A stretch of 64,000 nucleotides of DNA from JAFGXT01 sp963677165 (GTDB lineage: Bacteria; Verrucomicrobiota; Lentisphaeria; Victivallales; SZUA-371): NCBI GenBank assembly GCA_963677165.2, contig CAXXSX010000001.1, positions 744,001-808,000 of the forward strand, read 5' to 3'. The notes below the pieces were generated by a model. The model saw only the letters and a program-made list of their open reading frames with translations, was not told the origin of the DNA and did not search any database. This document shows positions 1-9,921 of this stretch, piece after piece (the stretch's first letter is position 1; every line of letters starts with the position of its first letter). The position numbers were made by a program, and so were the translations under genes.

Positions 1-95
1 TATAGATTTTTCCTGAAAAATCTCATGTTTGTATTGGGAATTTTGATGTAAATGTGCTAACTTGAACTATTCAACAATAGTCTCAGGGAAAGATT

Positions 96-2372
96 ATGCT
101 AAAAAGATTTTCTGTCGTTTTAACATTATTTGTAGTTTGTTTGGGTTTTACCGGTTGTCAGTCTTCTTCGGACGACTTCAGTAAGCTGAAAGATGACCGT
201 GCGATCGATCGGGATATTGCCAGAAAGAACAAGTATAAAGTTGATTTTGGCGAAAAGAACTTCCCGGATTACACTGAAGAATTTGGCGGAACGGATCCGC
301 TTGAGGGATTCAATCGGTCAATGTTCCAAGTTAACAAATATGGGCATAAGTATCTTGTTCAGCCGGTTGCTACACTATGGACTTCGATTTTTCCGCGACA
401 TATTGTAAAATGTTTTAACCGTTTTACAGAAAATGTCGGCTTTCCTAAACGCATGGTCAGTTGTTTTCTGCAGGCGAAATTCAAGGGTGGCGGTATTGTG
501 CTGTTGCGTTTTCTTACCAATACGACAGTGGGGATTGCCGGTTTTTATGATCCTGCTGACGCCTGGTTTGAGTTGGAACCTCAAAATGAGGATATTGGAC
601 AGGCTTTCGCTTCCTGGGGAATCGGACCGGGATGTTATCTGCATCTGCCGGTAGCGGGCCCGGCGAATATTCGTGATGGCGTGGGGATGATCTTCGACAG
701 TGCCCTGGATCCCAAAACATATATTTACGGCGGGCAGGCTTTTACCGCGGTAAACAAACTTTCAGCTTCTTATCGTGATATTGATTCATTTCTGTGGGCC
801 AACGCCGATTCATATGAATTGTCGAAGCGGCTGTATAATGCTGAACGTTATATAAAGATAAACAATTTCGACAGGCGTGATAAAATCAAAGCGGAGCAGC
901 AGCGCCGGATGAAAGAATATCATGCATGGCTCAAAAAAAATGGCCTGAAAGCTTCCGATTTTTCCAAAGTCAACACCAAGGGGCTTGATGCTATTGATGT
1001 TGCCGGTTTTAAGTCACAGGGGTCTGCTGTTGATACGCTCAGGCTTGGTCAGGTAAATATACTCAGGGATCGTAAGAGCATTTGGCTGGATATTTCGTTG
1101 TGGAATTCCGATTTCTTTTATCAGGGATCGGTTCGGTCGGTTGAAGTGGTTAAAGGGAAGTCCGCAATGCCGTATAAGGTATGGTTTCAAAAGGATAAGC
1201 CGAATGCGCCGTTGGCGGTGTTGATTCCCGGAACCGGAGCTCATTACAGCAATAACGAGTCTACCGCGCTGGCTGAAATCTTCTACGACCAGGGATTTAC
1301 TTCGGTTGTGATCGATAATAGTTTTAACTGGGAGTTTATGGAAACAGCTGCGACTGTGCTTACTCCCGGATATATTCCGAGGGATGTGAAGGATGTTCAC
1401 CGGGCGATCAAGTGTGTTATAAAAGATCTGCAGGATAATAAAGAATGTGTTTTCCCCGCGAAAATTCTGGCAGGATATTCCATGGGAGGAATTCAATCGA
1501 TTTTTCTTGCGGAACATGAAAAAGCTCTGCCGAAGCCTGAGAAGATAGAATTTGACCGTTATGTTGCCATAAATCCTCCGGTCAGCCTGATGGATGCGGT
1601 ACATAAGGTTGATGAGTATATGCTGGCTTGGAAAAATTGGAAACATAATGAAACTTTCCGGAATTTTGCTTTTGCCGCCAGCAAATTTATCAAGATATCT
1701 AGAGAACCTACTGAGCCATTTGGAATGAAAAAAGCTGATGACAAAAAGAAAACGGCAGCTAAAAATTCATCCGGTGGTAAAGACGATGTAAAACCACAGT
1801 CCGACGGGAAGTCGGCAGATAATAATAAGGCGGTTAAGAAGCAGAAGAGAGCGTTACCATTCGATCCCATTGAAGCCCAGGCGTTGATTGGTTATGCTTT
1901 TAGAATTACTTTAGGAGAGATGATCCTTACCATTCATCGTCAGAAAGACATGGGGATTCTTAAGACCAAATACAGCTGGGGAAGTCGTGACCAGTTTTAT
2001 CGCGAAGTGGAACAGTTTACTTTTATGGAATATATAAAAACGTTCCTGCTGAAATACTATTCTGAGGTAGAAAAACGTAAATTTACGATTAAAGAGCTGG
2101 CGGAAAAATGCGATATGCGTCGTTTGGGCGGAAGTTTGAAGAAACGTAACGATATCTATGTGATGCATACAGCTAACGATTTTCTCCAGACTACGGATGA
2201 ACGTATTTGGTTAAAGGATACTTTTGGCAAACGTTGTGTATTCTTTAATGCCGGCGGTCATTTGGGAGAACTTTACTTTCAGAAAGCGCGTGACGTACTT
2301 GCCAAGATGGTACGGCCGGTTGCGGAAAAAGCCGGAGCGGGAAAGGTTTTGAATCCCAAAGTTGTTCAGTAA
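96..2372 (+). CDS. Lipoprotein fusing MlaA (VacJ) to an alpha/beta hydrolase domain
   Basis: The first 21 residues form a lipoprotein signal peptide with lipobox LGFTGC (Cys21). Residues about 66-245 match MlaA/VacJ, the outer-membrane lipoprotein of the Mla phospholipid retrograde transport system: DPLEGFNR start, then the TNTTVG and GCYLHLPV-type segments. From about residue 360 a second domain begins that resembles an alpha/beta hydrolase, with an LIPGTG oxyanion-type strand near 376 and a GYSMGG nucleophile elbow (Ser462). A Lys/Asp-rich linker interrupts it at about 545-600. A candidate acid is not obvious; a C-terminal GGHLGE could supply the His. MlaA proteins are usually about 250 residues, so this 758-residue form is a fusion. 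It starts at ATG after AGGGAAAG. The Nudix gene follows 15 nt later. No other Mla genes are in the window. MlaA assignment is firm; the enzymatic role is inferred. Confidence 0.85.
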   Translation: MLKRFSVVLTLFVVCLGFTGCQSSSDDFSKLKDDRAIDRDIARKNKYKVDFGEKNFPDYTEEFGGTDPLEGFNRSMFQVNKYGHKYLVQPVATLWTSIFPRHIVKCFNRFTENVGFPKRMVSCFLQAKFKGGGIVLLRFLTNTTVGIAGFYDPADAWFELEPQNEDIGQAFASWGIGPGCYLHLPVAGPANIRDGVGMIFDSALDPKTYIYGGQAFTAVNKLSASYRDIDSFLWANADSYELSKRLYNAERYIKINNFDRRDKIKAEQQRRMKEYHAWLKKNGLKASDFSKVNTKGLDAIDVAGFKSQGSAVDTLRLGQVNILRDRKSIWLDISLWNSDFFYQGSVRSVEVVKGKSAMPYKVWFQKDKPNAPLAVLIPGTGAHYSNNESTALAEIFYDQGFTSVVIDNSFNWEFMETAATVLTPGYIPRDVKDVHRAIKCVIKDLQDNKECVFPAKILAGYSMGGIQSIFLAEHEKALPKPEKIEFDRYVAINPPVSLMDAVHKVDEYMLAWKNWKHNETFRNFAFAASKFIKISREPTEPFGMKKADDKKKTAAKNSSGGKDDVKPQSDGKSADNNKAVKKQKRALPFDPIEAQALIGYAFRITLGEMILTIHRQKDMGILKTKYSWGSRDQFYREVEQFTFMEYIKTFLLKYYSEVEKRKFTIKELAEKCDMRRLGGSLKKRNDIYVMHTANDFLQTTDERIWLKDTFGKRCVFFNAGGHLGELYFQKARDVLAKMVRPVAEKAGAGKVLNPKVVQ

Positions 2373-2387
2373 TAAGAAAGTAGTATC

Positions 2388-2966
2388 ATGAAAGAGATAA
2401 AAACACATAATACGTCATCTCAGGAAATTTGCAGCGGTAACTGGATCGCCCTGAATAAGATCAATTACATTAATAAGCATGGCAAAGCCAAGGTCTGGGA
2501 GTGTGCTTCCCGCGTAAACAGTCGTGGCGCCGCCATGATGATTGCGGTGCTTCGGCCGTCCGACCGGGTTATTCTGGTTAGGCAGTTTCGACCGCCGTTG
2601 GATGGTCCGGTAATTGAATTTCCCGCCGGGCTGATTGATCCGGGAGAAGCGCCTGAGGTTACCGCGGTTCGGGAGCTGCTGGAGGAAACTGGTTATGATG
2701 GACGTGTTGTGAAGATTCTTCCTCAGTCGTGCAGTTCTCCCGGTCTGACTGGTGAAAAAACTTCTATTATCCTTATGGAAATTGATGATGCCGATTATTC
2801 AACTCCTCCTCATCCTACGCTGGAAGATGATGAAGAGATTCAAACGTTGCTGGTGCCCCGAAGCGAATTGCTGGATTATCTACTTGAAGCGGAGAAAAAC
2901 GGTCACCATATCGATTCCAAACTTATGGTTTACGCAATGTGCAATGCCGGAGAGTTTGACTTTTGA
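2388..2966 (+). CDS. Nudix hydrolase, ADP-ribose pyrophosphatase type
   Basis: A 192-residue cytosolic protein with a complete Nudix box at residues about 81-103: it starts GLIDPGE, continues through the REL-LEE-TG core, and so has all metal-binding glutamates of the Gx5Ex7REUxEExGU pattern. The preceding FRPPLDGPVIEFPAG segment is typical of the ADP-ribose pyrophosphatase branch (NudF/YqkG-like), which hydrolyses ADP-ribose to AMP and ribose 5-phosphate. It lies 15 nt after the MlaA fusion gene and its stop overlaps the TTG start of pabBC, so the three genes probably share a transcript. Substrate is inferred from the subfamily look only. Confidence 0.88.
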   Translation: MKEIKTHNTSSQEICSGNWIALNKINYINKHGKAKVWECASRVNSRGAAMMIAVLRPSDRVILVRQFRPPLDGPVIEFPAGLIDPGEAPEVTAVRELLEETGYDGRVVKILPQSCSSPGLTGEKTSIILMEIDDADYSTPPHPTLEDDEEIQTLLVPRSELLDYLLEAEKNGHHIDSKLMVYAMCNAGEFDF

Positions 2967-4750
2967 CTAGTGAACTGCTTGAGCAAGATGGAACCGTTGT
3001 CTGCCGATTGCCTGGAAATGAATCTGAAACGGTAATATTTTCGTCTCCGACTGAAATTATATGTGCATATTCTCTGGATGAAGTTTTACCATGCATGGCG
3101 CAAATTGAGCAGGCAGGATATGCCGGACGTTTTGCTGCCGGATTTATTTCATATGAGGCCGCTCCCGCATTTGAACCGGCCTGTACTCCTTCTCGAATTG
3201 AACACAACGATTTCCCGCTGCTGTGGTTTGGAATTTACTATCAGCCCCCGGAAAGTATTGATCTAGGTAATACAGTTTCTGATCCGAAGATTGCTCTGCC
3301 TGAATTTTCTCCTGCAATTACGTTTGAGTCGTACTCTGAATGTATGAACAGAATAAAATTTTACATTGCGGAAGGGGACATATATCAGGTTAATTATACG
3401 ATTCGGGCTATGGCGGATGCTGAAGGGATTGATCCGGCCTGGCTTTTCAAATATTTGTATCGCTGTCATCCGGTGCCATATGGCGCATGGATAAATACCG
3501 GAGATCTTCAGTTGGTGTCGATTTCCCCTGAATTATTTCTGGATCGTACAGGCAATCTTTTGACCAGTTCTCCCATGAAAGGAACCGTCAAGCGCGAGTT
3601 TTTACCGTCGAAAGACCGAGAGGCGGTAGAGTTCTTGCGTAGCGATGAAAAGAATCGTGCGGAAAATCTGATGATAACAGACATGGTGAGAAATGATCTC
3701 GGGCGTATATGCAGGCCGGGAACAGTAAGTGTTGATCCCCTGTTTCAGGTTGATACATACCGTACGGTTCATCAGATGATCAGTACCGTACATGGAGAAG
3801 TTTCTTCTGAAACCGGTTTTGTTGAAATCATGCGTGCTGCATTTCCCGCCGCGTCGATTACCGGTGCTCCGAAAATCAGGGCAATGGAACTGATCAATAC
3901 GCTGGAACCGACGCGGCGTAAGGCATATACCGGGAGCATCGGGTGTATTGTACCAAGCGGTGATTTCTGTTTTAATGTGGCAATAAGAACCATGATTTTC
4001 CAGCATGGTAAGATTGAGCTCGGGATAGGCGGAGGTATTGTTGCGGATTCTCAAACCCGGTCAGAATGGGAGGAGTCTCTATTGAAAAGCAGTTTTGCTT
4101 CTTCCCGCCCTGATGACTTTAGAGTTCTTGAAACGATGTTGTATGTACCGGGGGAAGGAATTACGCTGTTTGATGAGCACCTGCATCGTGCCGGAGCATC
4201 TCAGGAATATTTGGGAAGGGGGTGGCAGGAGAATAAAGTCAGACAAGCTTTATTGAGTAAAGTTCAAGGCTCAACAGTTCCATTGCGTGTAAGGATGACG
4301 CTGGGACACGATGGCTTGCCGGACGTTACTGCCGTTGAACTGGCATCAATCGGCTGGGGAAAAGAACCGGTTCAACTGAAAATATCTGATATAAGGACCC
4401 GAAGTAATAATATTTTGCTTTACCATAAAACAACCGGACGCGAATTATATGATAATGCTTTTCATGATGCAATCGACAATGGTTTTGGCGAAGTAATATT
4501 TATGAATGAGCAGGGAAACGTTACGGAAGGAGCCATCAGCAATATTTTTATTCGGATAGATGATCAATGGTTAACCCCGCCCGTTTCTTGTGGTTTACTG
4601 CCGGGAACAATGCGTCAAAAGATGATAGTAGAACTAAGAGCAGGAGAAGATGTGATTACTTTGAATGAGTTGTTTTCCGCCGATGAAATCATGGTGTGCA
4701 ATTCGGTGCGTGGTTGTGCTACCGCTGTATTGTCGACTAGTTGTCGATAA
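2963..4750 (+). CDS. pabBC: Fused aminodeoxychorismate synthase component I / aminodeoxychorismate lyase
   Basis: A bifunctional enzyme for 4-aminobenzoate (folate) synthesis. Residues about 90-370 are a chorismate-binding domain; SPMKGTVKRE contains the PxKGT lysine that distinguishes PabB from anthranilate synthase (PxAGT). ASITGAPK and the GIGGGIVADS motif follow. Residues about 385-590 are a class IV aminotransferase-like PabC domain, with LLYHKTTGRELYD supplying the PLP lysine and EGAISNIF near the end. The start is TTG (2963-2965), overlapping the Nudix TGA by a TTGA tetranucleotide, which suggests translational coupling; the next Met is about 35 codons in and would cut the N-terminal domain. 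No pabA glutaminase is present here. The 3' end overlaps the convergent kinase gene by 14 nt. Confidence 0.92.
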   Translation: MTSELLEQDGTVVCRLPGNESETVIFSSPTEIICAYSLDEVLPCMAQIEQAGYAGRFAAGFISYEAAPAFEPACTPSRIEHNDFPLLWFGIYYQPPESIDLGNTVSDPKIALPEFSPAITFESYSECMNRIKFYIAEGDIYQVNYTIRAMADAEGIDPAWLFKYLYRCHPVPYGAWINTGDLQLVSISPELFLDRTGNLLTSSPMKGTVKREFLPSKDREAVEFLRSDEKNRAENLMITDMVRNDLGRICRPGTVSVDPLFQVDTYRTVHQMISTVHGEVSSETGFVEIMRAAFPAASITGAPKIRAMELINTLEPTRRKAYTGSIGCIVPSGDFCFNVAIRTMIFQHGKIELGIGGGIVADSQTRSEWEESLLKSSFASSRPDDFRVLETMLYVPGEGITLFDEHLHRAGASQEYLGRGWQENKVRQALLSKVQGSTVPLRVRMTLGHDGLPDVTAVELASIGWGKEPVQLKISDIRTRSNNILLYHKTTGRELYDNAFHDAIDNGFGEVIFMNEQGNVTEGAISNIFIRIDDQWLTPPVSCGLLPGTMRQKMIVELRAGEDVITLNELFSADEIMVCNSVRGCATAVLSTSCR

Positions 4751-7697
4751 CATTACGAATTGTTTCTGCCAGCTGTTTTCCGATAATAGGTTTGTGCACT
4801 ACGATACAAATACCAAGCTCACTCATACGTTGCTCGCTGACTACGTTATTGTATCCGGTGCAAACGATTACCGGTATATCTGAGCGGATTTTCATTAAAC
4901 GTTCAACCAATACATCACCGGTCATACCCGGCATGGTAAGGTCGCTGACAACAATATCAAAATCATTTGGTGATTCCCTGAACACTTCAAGCGCTTCTGC
5001 GCTGTCATATACTCCGGTAACATTATATCCGTATCCCTCAAGTGTTTCTTTGTTCAGTTCAACAAGAATTCTTTCGTCATCGACAAAAAGAATACGTTCA
5101 TGTCCCTGGAGTTTCGAGTTATCTACTTCTTCTTCCATAGGAGACTGTTCATAGGATTCTCCCTCTGCTACAGGAAGATATACCGTGAATGTAGAGCCTT
5201 CTTCCAGTCGGCTTCTGATTTTGATCGCGCCACCAATACTGGTAACTATGCCATGAACAACAGAGAGGCCCATGCCGGTACCTTCCCCCATTTCCTTGGT
5301 CGTAAAAAATGGCTCGAACACTCGTTTTTGAGTATCTTCATCCATGCCGTGTCCGGTATCTTCCACTTTCAGACAGATATGGCGTCCTGTATTCAGACCG
5401 GGAAGTTCCTCGGCATCTCTATCGGTAATATAGACATCTTCAAGAGAAACCGTAAGGGTTCCATAACCATCCATGGATTGGCTTGCGTTGGTGCAGAGAT
5501 TAAGCATAATCTGGTGAAGCTGGGTTGGGTCGGCTGCAACCATTGATTGTGATTTGATGTATCGGCGGATTTCAATGGATGACGGCAGTGATGCTCTAAG
5601 CATATTACAGGCTTCCTTTACAATAAGCCCGAATTGCACTGCGCTGACTTTAAGTTGTTTTTGTCTGCTGAAGGTCAGTATCTGAGCAACCAGATCTCGT
5701 GCCCGATTACCGGCAATTGTTATTTTTTTGACATATTTCTCCGTTTGTTCCGGGTTTTGTCTAAGTTCTTTGTGTGCCAGATTGGCGTAGCCAAGAATGG
5801 CGGAAAGAATATTATTAAAGTCATGGGCAATGCCGCCGGCAAGAGTGCCGATTGCCTGCATTTTATGGGATTGACGTAATTGCTGTTCAAGCTTGAGTTC
5901 TTCTGTCATATCACGCATAATCGCGGCACGATTACAAACTTGTCCTGATTCATCAAATAATGGGAAGATAGAACCTTGTTCTGTAAACCTCTCACCATTC
6001 TTTTTGCAAGGGATAAGAGTACCATGCCAGGCTTTTCCGGTAGATAATGTCTTCTCGATTTCTTCGTAAATCTTCATGTCTTCCGGTGTTTCCGTACTAA
6101 GAATAACTGGTCGTTTTCCTGTTAGATCGGCTTGAGTATATCCGGTTATCTTTGAGAAGGAAGGATTAACGTAAGTGATATAACCATCACGGTCGGTAAT
6201 AAGAATCATTTCTTCTGTCTGATCCACAAGCGTTGCCAGTTGGCGAGTATTGGCTTCCGCTTTCTTCTGGTTGGTAATATCCACCAGAATGCCTTCAACC
6301 GCTGTCTGTTTATCATGTTCAATGATATTGGCCCATACTTTTACATATACTTGTTTGCCGGAACGGCTGGACAGTTCAAATTCAAGTCCACCATTTCGTT
6401 CGGGATTTTCAAGAAATTCCAGATATTTTATTGATTCAACCCAACTGGATAATTCGCTGTTATACCTGAATTCTTCAGTTGTCTCGCAATCAAATATTTC
6501 CAGGAAGGCGGAATTGGTTAAAGTAAATTCAGGATGTTGAGCTGTTGAATGACGATATACTCCAACGGGCAGATTCATGATCATATTCAGATGACGTTCA
6601 TTACTGGTTCGAAGTTGTTCTTCCATTTCTTCAAGGAGATTATGATCCGTTTCCAGTCTGATCATCATATTATTTAGTTCTCTTGCCAGATCGTTTATTT
6701 CGCCTGAACGAGTGAGATTCAACCTTGCGGATAAATCGGTTCCGCTATTGATACTTCCCGCATATCGGGCAACTTTCATAATTGGCAGAACAACATCTTT
6801 CCGAATGAAAAAGCTGAAGGCAAGCAATAATGCTGCTCCTGTGACCAGCAGGGAGATCATTGAACTCCATAATACGTTGTTACCAACAATCATATATTTG
6901 GTTGGGATTGTTGCTTTAATAAGAAACGTTTTAATGCCGACAAAATTAGGAAGTGTTATATAAGCGTGTATTGAATTGCATGACGCACATTCTATTATTT
7001 CCGGCTTGTTTGGCTTTATGTTGCGAACGACTTCATTTTCTGTCGGATCAAGTCTATCTTTTCCGATTGTAAGAAATTTAAATCTAACTTTTGTTTGTTC
7101 ATAGAAATTCTTCATTAAATCACTGTCAAGAAAACGTCCCATGATAAGGGTTCCGCGTGAGTCACCGGTGAAATTGCTTTTGACAACTCTTCCAGCTGTA
7201 ATTAGCATAGGCTGTCTGGAGGTATTGACAATACCGGTTACAATCTGGTGGGTTCTGTTTCCAACCAGATAAACATTATCAGGACTCCATGGGGTAGTGG
7301 GGAATTTTTGCAGCGTAATGGGTTTGCCGTTAACAAGAATTTTTCCCCAGATAACTTTTCCTTCTGTGTTAACCAGATAAATCAGATTTAGGCGTGTTGT
7401 TGAATAAGTTTCTTTTAGTAAATTTTCTTTTATGAACTCCTGATTGCCGTCTTTGAGGAACTGGTAGGTATCATCCCAGGTAGCCCAGTCCTCAAGTAGT
7501 CTGGCCATTCCTTCCTGTTCTCGTTTGATAGCGGCAACACAGCGGTTGGTATCATCAAGAGCTTCAGCGTATTCAATGTCAACAAATTTTGAATAAACAA
7601 TTTGCTTTTGAATATAAAATGAACTAATGGCAAATATAGTAAGAAGAATTAATATTAAAAAAAATATTTTCCTTTGGATTTTCATAGAAACCGACAA
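4737..7697 (-). CDS. Hybrid sensor histidine kinase (CHASE4-HAMP-PAS-PAS-HisKA-HATPase-REC)
   Basis: A 986-residue inner-membrane sensor. Transmembrane helices at about 11-29 and 278-298 flank a periplasmic domain that begins with LEDWATWDDTY, a CHASE4 hallmark. A HAMP domain (about 300-352), two PAS domains (about 370-485 and 490-608), a HisKA domain with GGIAHDFNN (phospho-acceptor His625), a HATPase domain with VEDTGHGM and GTGMGLSVV, and a C-terminal receiver with VVSDLTMPG (Asp919) follow. This order is typical of NtrB-like hybrid kinases. The longest start is TTG at 7697 behind AGGAAAGGG; ATG at 7685 gives four residues fewer and is also possible. No cognate response regulator lies next to it. 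The ligand is unknown. Confidence 0.93.
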   Translation of the reverse strand: MSVSMKIQRKIFFLILILLTIFAISSFYIQKQIVYSKFVDIEYAEALDDTNRCVAAIKREQEGMARLLEDWATWDDTYQFLKDGNQEFIKENLLKETYSTTRLNLIYLVNTEGKVIWGKILVNGKPITLQKFPTTPWSPDNVYLVGNRTHQIVTGIVNTSRQPMLITAGRVVKSNFTGDSRGTLIMGRFLDSDLMKNFYEQTKVRFKFLTIGKDRLDPTENEVVRNIKPNKPEIIECASCNSIHAYITLPNFVGIKTFLIKATIPTKYMIVGNNVLWSSMISLLVTGAALLLAFSFFIRKDVVLPIMKVARYAGSINSGTDLSARLNLTRSGEINDLARELNNMMIRLETDHNLLEEMEEQLRTSNERHLNMIMNLPVGVYRHSTAQHPEFTLTNSAFLEIFDCETTEEFRYNSELSSWVESIKYLEFLENPERNGGLEFELSSRSGKQVYVKVWANIIEHDKQTAVEGILVDITNQKKAEANTRQLATLVDQTEEMILITDRDGYITYVNPSFSKITGYTQADLTGKRPVILSTETPEDMKIYEEIEKTLSTGKAWHGTLIPCKKNGERFTEQGSIFPLFDESGQVCNRAAIMRDMTEELKLEQQLRQSHKMQAIGTLAGGIAHDFNNILSAILGYANLAHKELRQNPEQTEKYVKKITIAGNRARDLVAQILTFSRQKQLKVSAVQFGLIVKEACNMLRASLPSSIEIRRYIKSQSMVAADPTQLHQIMLNLCTNASQSMDGYGTLTVSLEDVYITDRDAEELPGLNTGRHICLKVEDTGHGMDEDTQKRVFEPFFTTKEMGEGTGMGLSVVHGIVTSIGGAIKIRSRLEEGSTFTVYLPVAEGESYEQSPMEEEVDNSKLQGHERILFVDDERILVELNKETLEGYGYNVTGVYDSAEALEVFRESPNDFDIVVSDLTMPGMTGDVLVERLMKIRSDIPVIVCTGYNNVVSEQRMSELGICIVVHKPIIGKQLAETIRNVIDN

Positions 7698-7866
7698 TCT
7701 ACCCTTTCCTGTTTAAAGACCTTCATAATTTGATTATACATGAGCGTTGAAAAAAATCTATTTTTTCAATAGAGAAAATCCTTATGAATTTCATAGTTTT
7801 TTTTCGAAATTTCATTTGCCCGCATAAATACTTGTTATAAACCCCATGATAAATCAGTTGGTGAAC

Positions 7867-7895
7867 TTGTAAAATTGCGATCTGAATAATATAGT
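7867..7895 (+). promoter_or_regulatory. Candidate sigma70-type promoter for the kinase/ABC pair
   Basis: TTGTAA (7867-7872) and TATAGT (7890-7895) are separated by 17 nt, about 50 nt upstream of the kinase ATG. It sits in the 247-nt AT-rich region between the divergent histidine kinase and Ser/Thr kinase genes. Assigned by eye only. Confidence 0.4.
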
Positions 7896-7944
7896 TTTCA
7901 AAGAAATATACGGTAAATGAAACAACCGGTTGGGAAGAGGGAAT

Positions 7945-9921
7945 ATGCCTTTTAAATTTTACTGCCGCAACTGCAACCAGAAACTCGAAGCCCCGGAAGA
8001 ACTTTACGGCTCTGAAATTGAATGTCCCCAGTGTGAACAGATTTTAACTGTTCCCGATCCCCGGATTATGATTGAAAAGCCTCCTGAAAATCTTACTGAT
8101 GTTGCAATGGCTTGTCCGGTTTGTGGTTTTGCCAATCTTGATATGCCGGATGGAAAATACGGCATTGCGCACTGTGGAAACTGTAAAAGTAATATCCCTT
8201 TGATTAAGTCCCCGGTTGAAACAACATCGGTTTTGCCGGTGATGGAAGAGTACTATATTGTCCGAAAGCTGGGCAAAGGCGGTACCGGCAGTGTATTTGA
8301 AGCCAGGCAGGTTAAGCTTGGAAACCGCAGTGTTGCCATCAAAATATTATCAAAAGAGTTGTCGGCCAACTGGGACATTTCACGAGAAGTTTCAGCCTTG
8401 GTCAGACTGTCGCATCCCTATATTGTCAGGATTTTTGATATTGCTCATACGGATGATATGAAGGGGATTGTTATGGAATTGGTGATGGCTCCCCATTGTG
8501 AATCTCTCAGTCTTCGTGATATTCTGAATGCAAACAATGGCACGTTATCGCTTGAAGCCGCGGTAAAAACGGCCCAGACGGTATGTAATGCCCTGGCTTA
8601 TGCCCATCGTCAGAATGTACTGCATCTTGACCTTAAACCGGAAAATATCCTGGTCGATCATCTGGGGATGCTGCGAATTGTGGATTTCGGGATTTCCAAG
8701 CTTCATGAACCTAAGACCTCGTTAAATCCGCAGATCAAAATAAAATTGAAAACTATGCCGGAGTCGGAAATTTATGGTACTCCCGGATATATTGCTCCTG
8801 AACGGCGTGATCCTGATACCAAAGCGACACCGGCGACGGATGTTTTTTCTCTAGGCGCCATTCTTTATGAAATGCTGGTTGGGGAAGTGCCCGGAGGACG
8901 GTTTCAACTGCCTTCTGAAATAGACAGTAAAATGCCTAAAGTGTTGGACTCGATCATTGAATCTGCACTCAATTTTCATGTTGATAAACGATATCAGAGC
9001 ATGTTGGAGTTGGGGGACGCCCTGAATAATGCTTTAAAAGTGATTCGCGCCGGAGGTGATATTTCCGGAAAGTATCAATCTGCTGAAATTTCCCATACTA
9101 CCGGTTCCAATACAATGCGTATCCAACGGCCCGACCTGAGCGTTTCTACCGGATTTGATTTTCCTGTGGAGGAGGAAGTCGCGCCGCGTAAAAAGTTTGG
9201 AGCAGTCACATATATTTTGATCGGCATGTTGTGTGCCTTTGTCGCGGTTGTGGTCACGATTGCATTGATTAAACCTACAGAGGACCAGGAGGATAATACT
9301 GAAGTTGTTGAAACTGTTCCGGTCGTGAGCCCTCAGTCGACGGCAGTGCCTTCTTCTCGTGAGGACGTTAAACTTCCGACTGTAAAAAGTGAAAAGCATA
9401 ATGAGAAAGTCGTTTCCTCTTCCGAAAAAAACGGGGCTGATTTATATCGTGAGTACCAGAAACTCTTCTGGGGAGATGGAATAAAGCGCAATGAAGTGAA
9501 AGCGTTTATTCTTCTGAAAAAGGCTGCGGATATGAAATATCCCCCGGCGATGAATCGGCTTGGCGAAATGTTTTTTTATGAAGAGGATGGGTTTAACGAT
9601 CCCGCTCAGGCTCTGAAACTTTTCCGCACCGCTGCAGACAAAAGTAACGCGAAAGCTCTGTTTAATCTGGGGGAATGTTACTATTATGGCATGTGTGGGC
9701 TTGAAAAGAGTTATCAGAAGGCTGTTGAATATTATACTTCCGCTGTTTCATTGGGGTCACGTGAGGCTACTTATGCGCTTGGACGTTGTTATCAACGCGG
9801 AACCGGAGTTGCGAAAAGTGATACCCGCGCACAGATATTATTCCGCCAGGCTGCCGTTGAAGGGTATGCACCGGCCCGGGAGGTTGTCGGCATGTCAGAA
9901 AATGGTTCTATAAACAAATGA
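7945..9921 (+). CDS. Membrane-anchored Ser/Thr protein kinase with zinc ribbons and Sel1 repeats
   Basis: Two CxxC...CxxC zinc-ribbon-like modules open the protein (Cys7/10/27/30 and Cys57/60/77/80). A Hanks-type kinase domain follows at about 103-370: glycine loop LGKGGTGSVF, Lys133, catalytic HLDLKPEN (Asp229), VDFG (Asp247) and GTPGYIAPE. All catalytic residues are present, so it should be active. One transmembrane helix at about 425-447 separates it from an extracytoplasmic region with roughly three Sel1-like repeats (about 495-640). ATG at 7945 is preferred because AAGAGG sits just upstream; an in-frame TTG at 7930 lacks such a site. The stop overlaps the FHA-ABC gene by ATGA, so the latter is a likely substrate, as for mycobacterial PknF and Rv1747. 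Confidence 0.92.
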   Translation: MPFKFYCRNCNQKLEAPEELYGSEIECPQCEQILTVPDPRIMIEKPPENLTDVAMACPVCGFANLDMPDGKYGIAHCGNCKSNIPLIKSPVETTSVLPVMEEYYIVRKLGKGGTGSVFEARQVKLGNRSVAIKILSKELSANWDISREVSALVRLSHPYIVRIFDIAHTDDMKGIVMELVMAPHCESLSLRDILNANNGTLSLEAAVKTAQTVCNALAYAHRQNVLHLDLKPENILVDHLGMLRIVDFGISKLHEPKTSLNPQIKIKLKTMPESEIYGTPGYIAPERRDPDTKATPATDVFSLGAILYEMLVGEVPGGRFQLPSEIDSKMPKVLDSIIESALNFHVDKRYQSMLELGDALNNALKVIRAGGDISGKYQSAEISHTTGSNTMRIQRPDLSVSTGFDFPVEEEVAPRKKFGAVTYILIGMLCAFVAVVVTIALIKPTEDQEDNTEVVETVPVVSPQSTAVPSSREDVKLPTVKSEKHNEKVVSSSEKNGADLYREYQKLFWGDGIKRNEVKAFILLKKAADMKYPPAMNRLGEMFFYEEDGFNDPAQALKLFRTAADKSNAKALFNLGECYYYGMCGLEKSYQKAVEYYTSAVSLGSREATYALGRCYQRGTGVAKSDTRAQILFRQAAVEGYAPAREVVGMSENGSINK

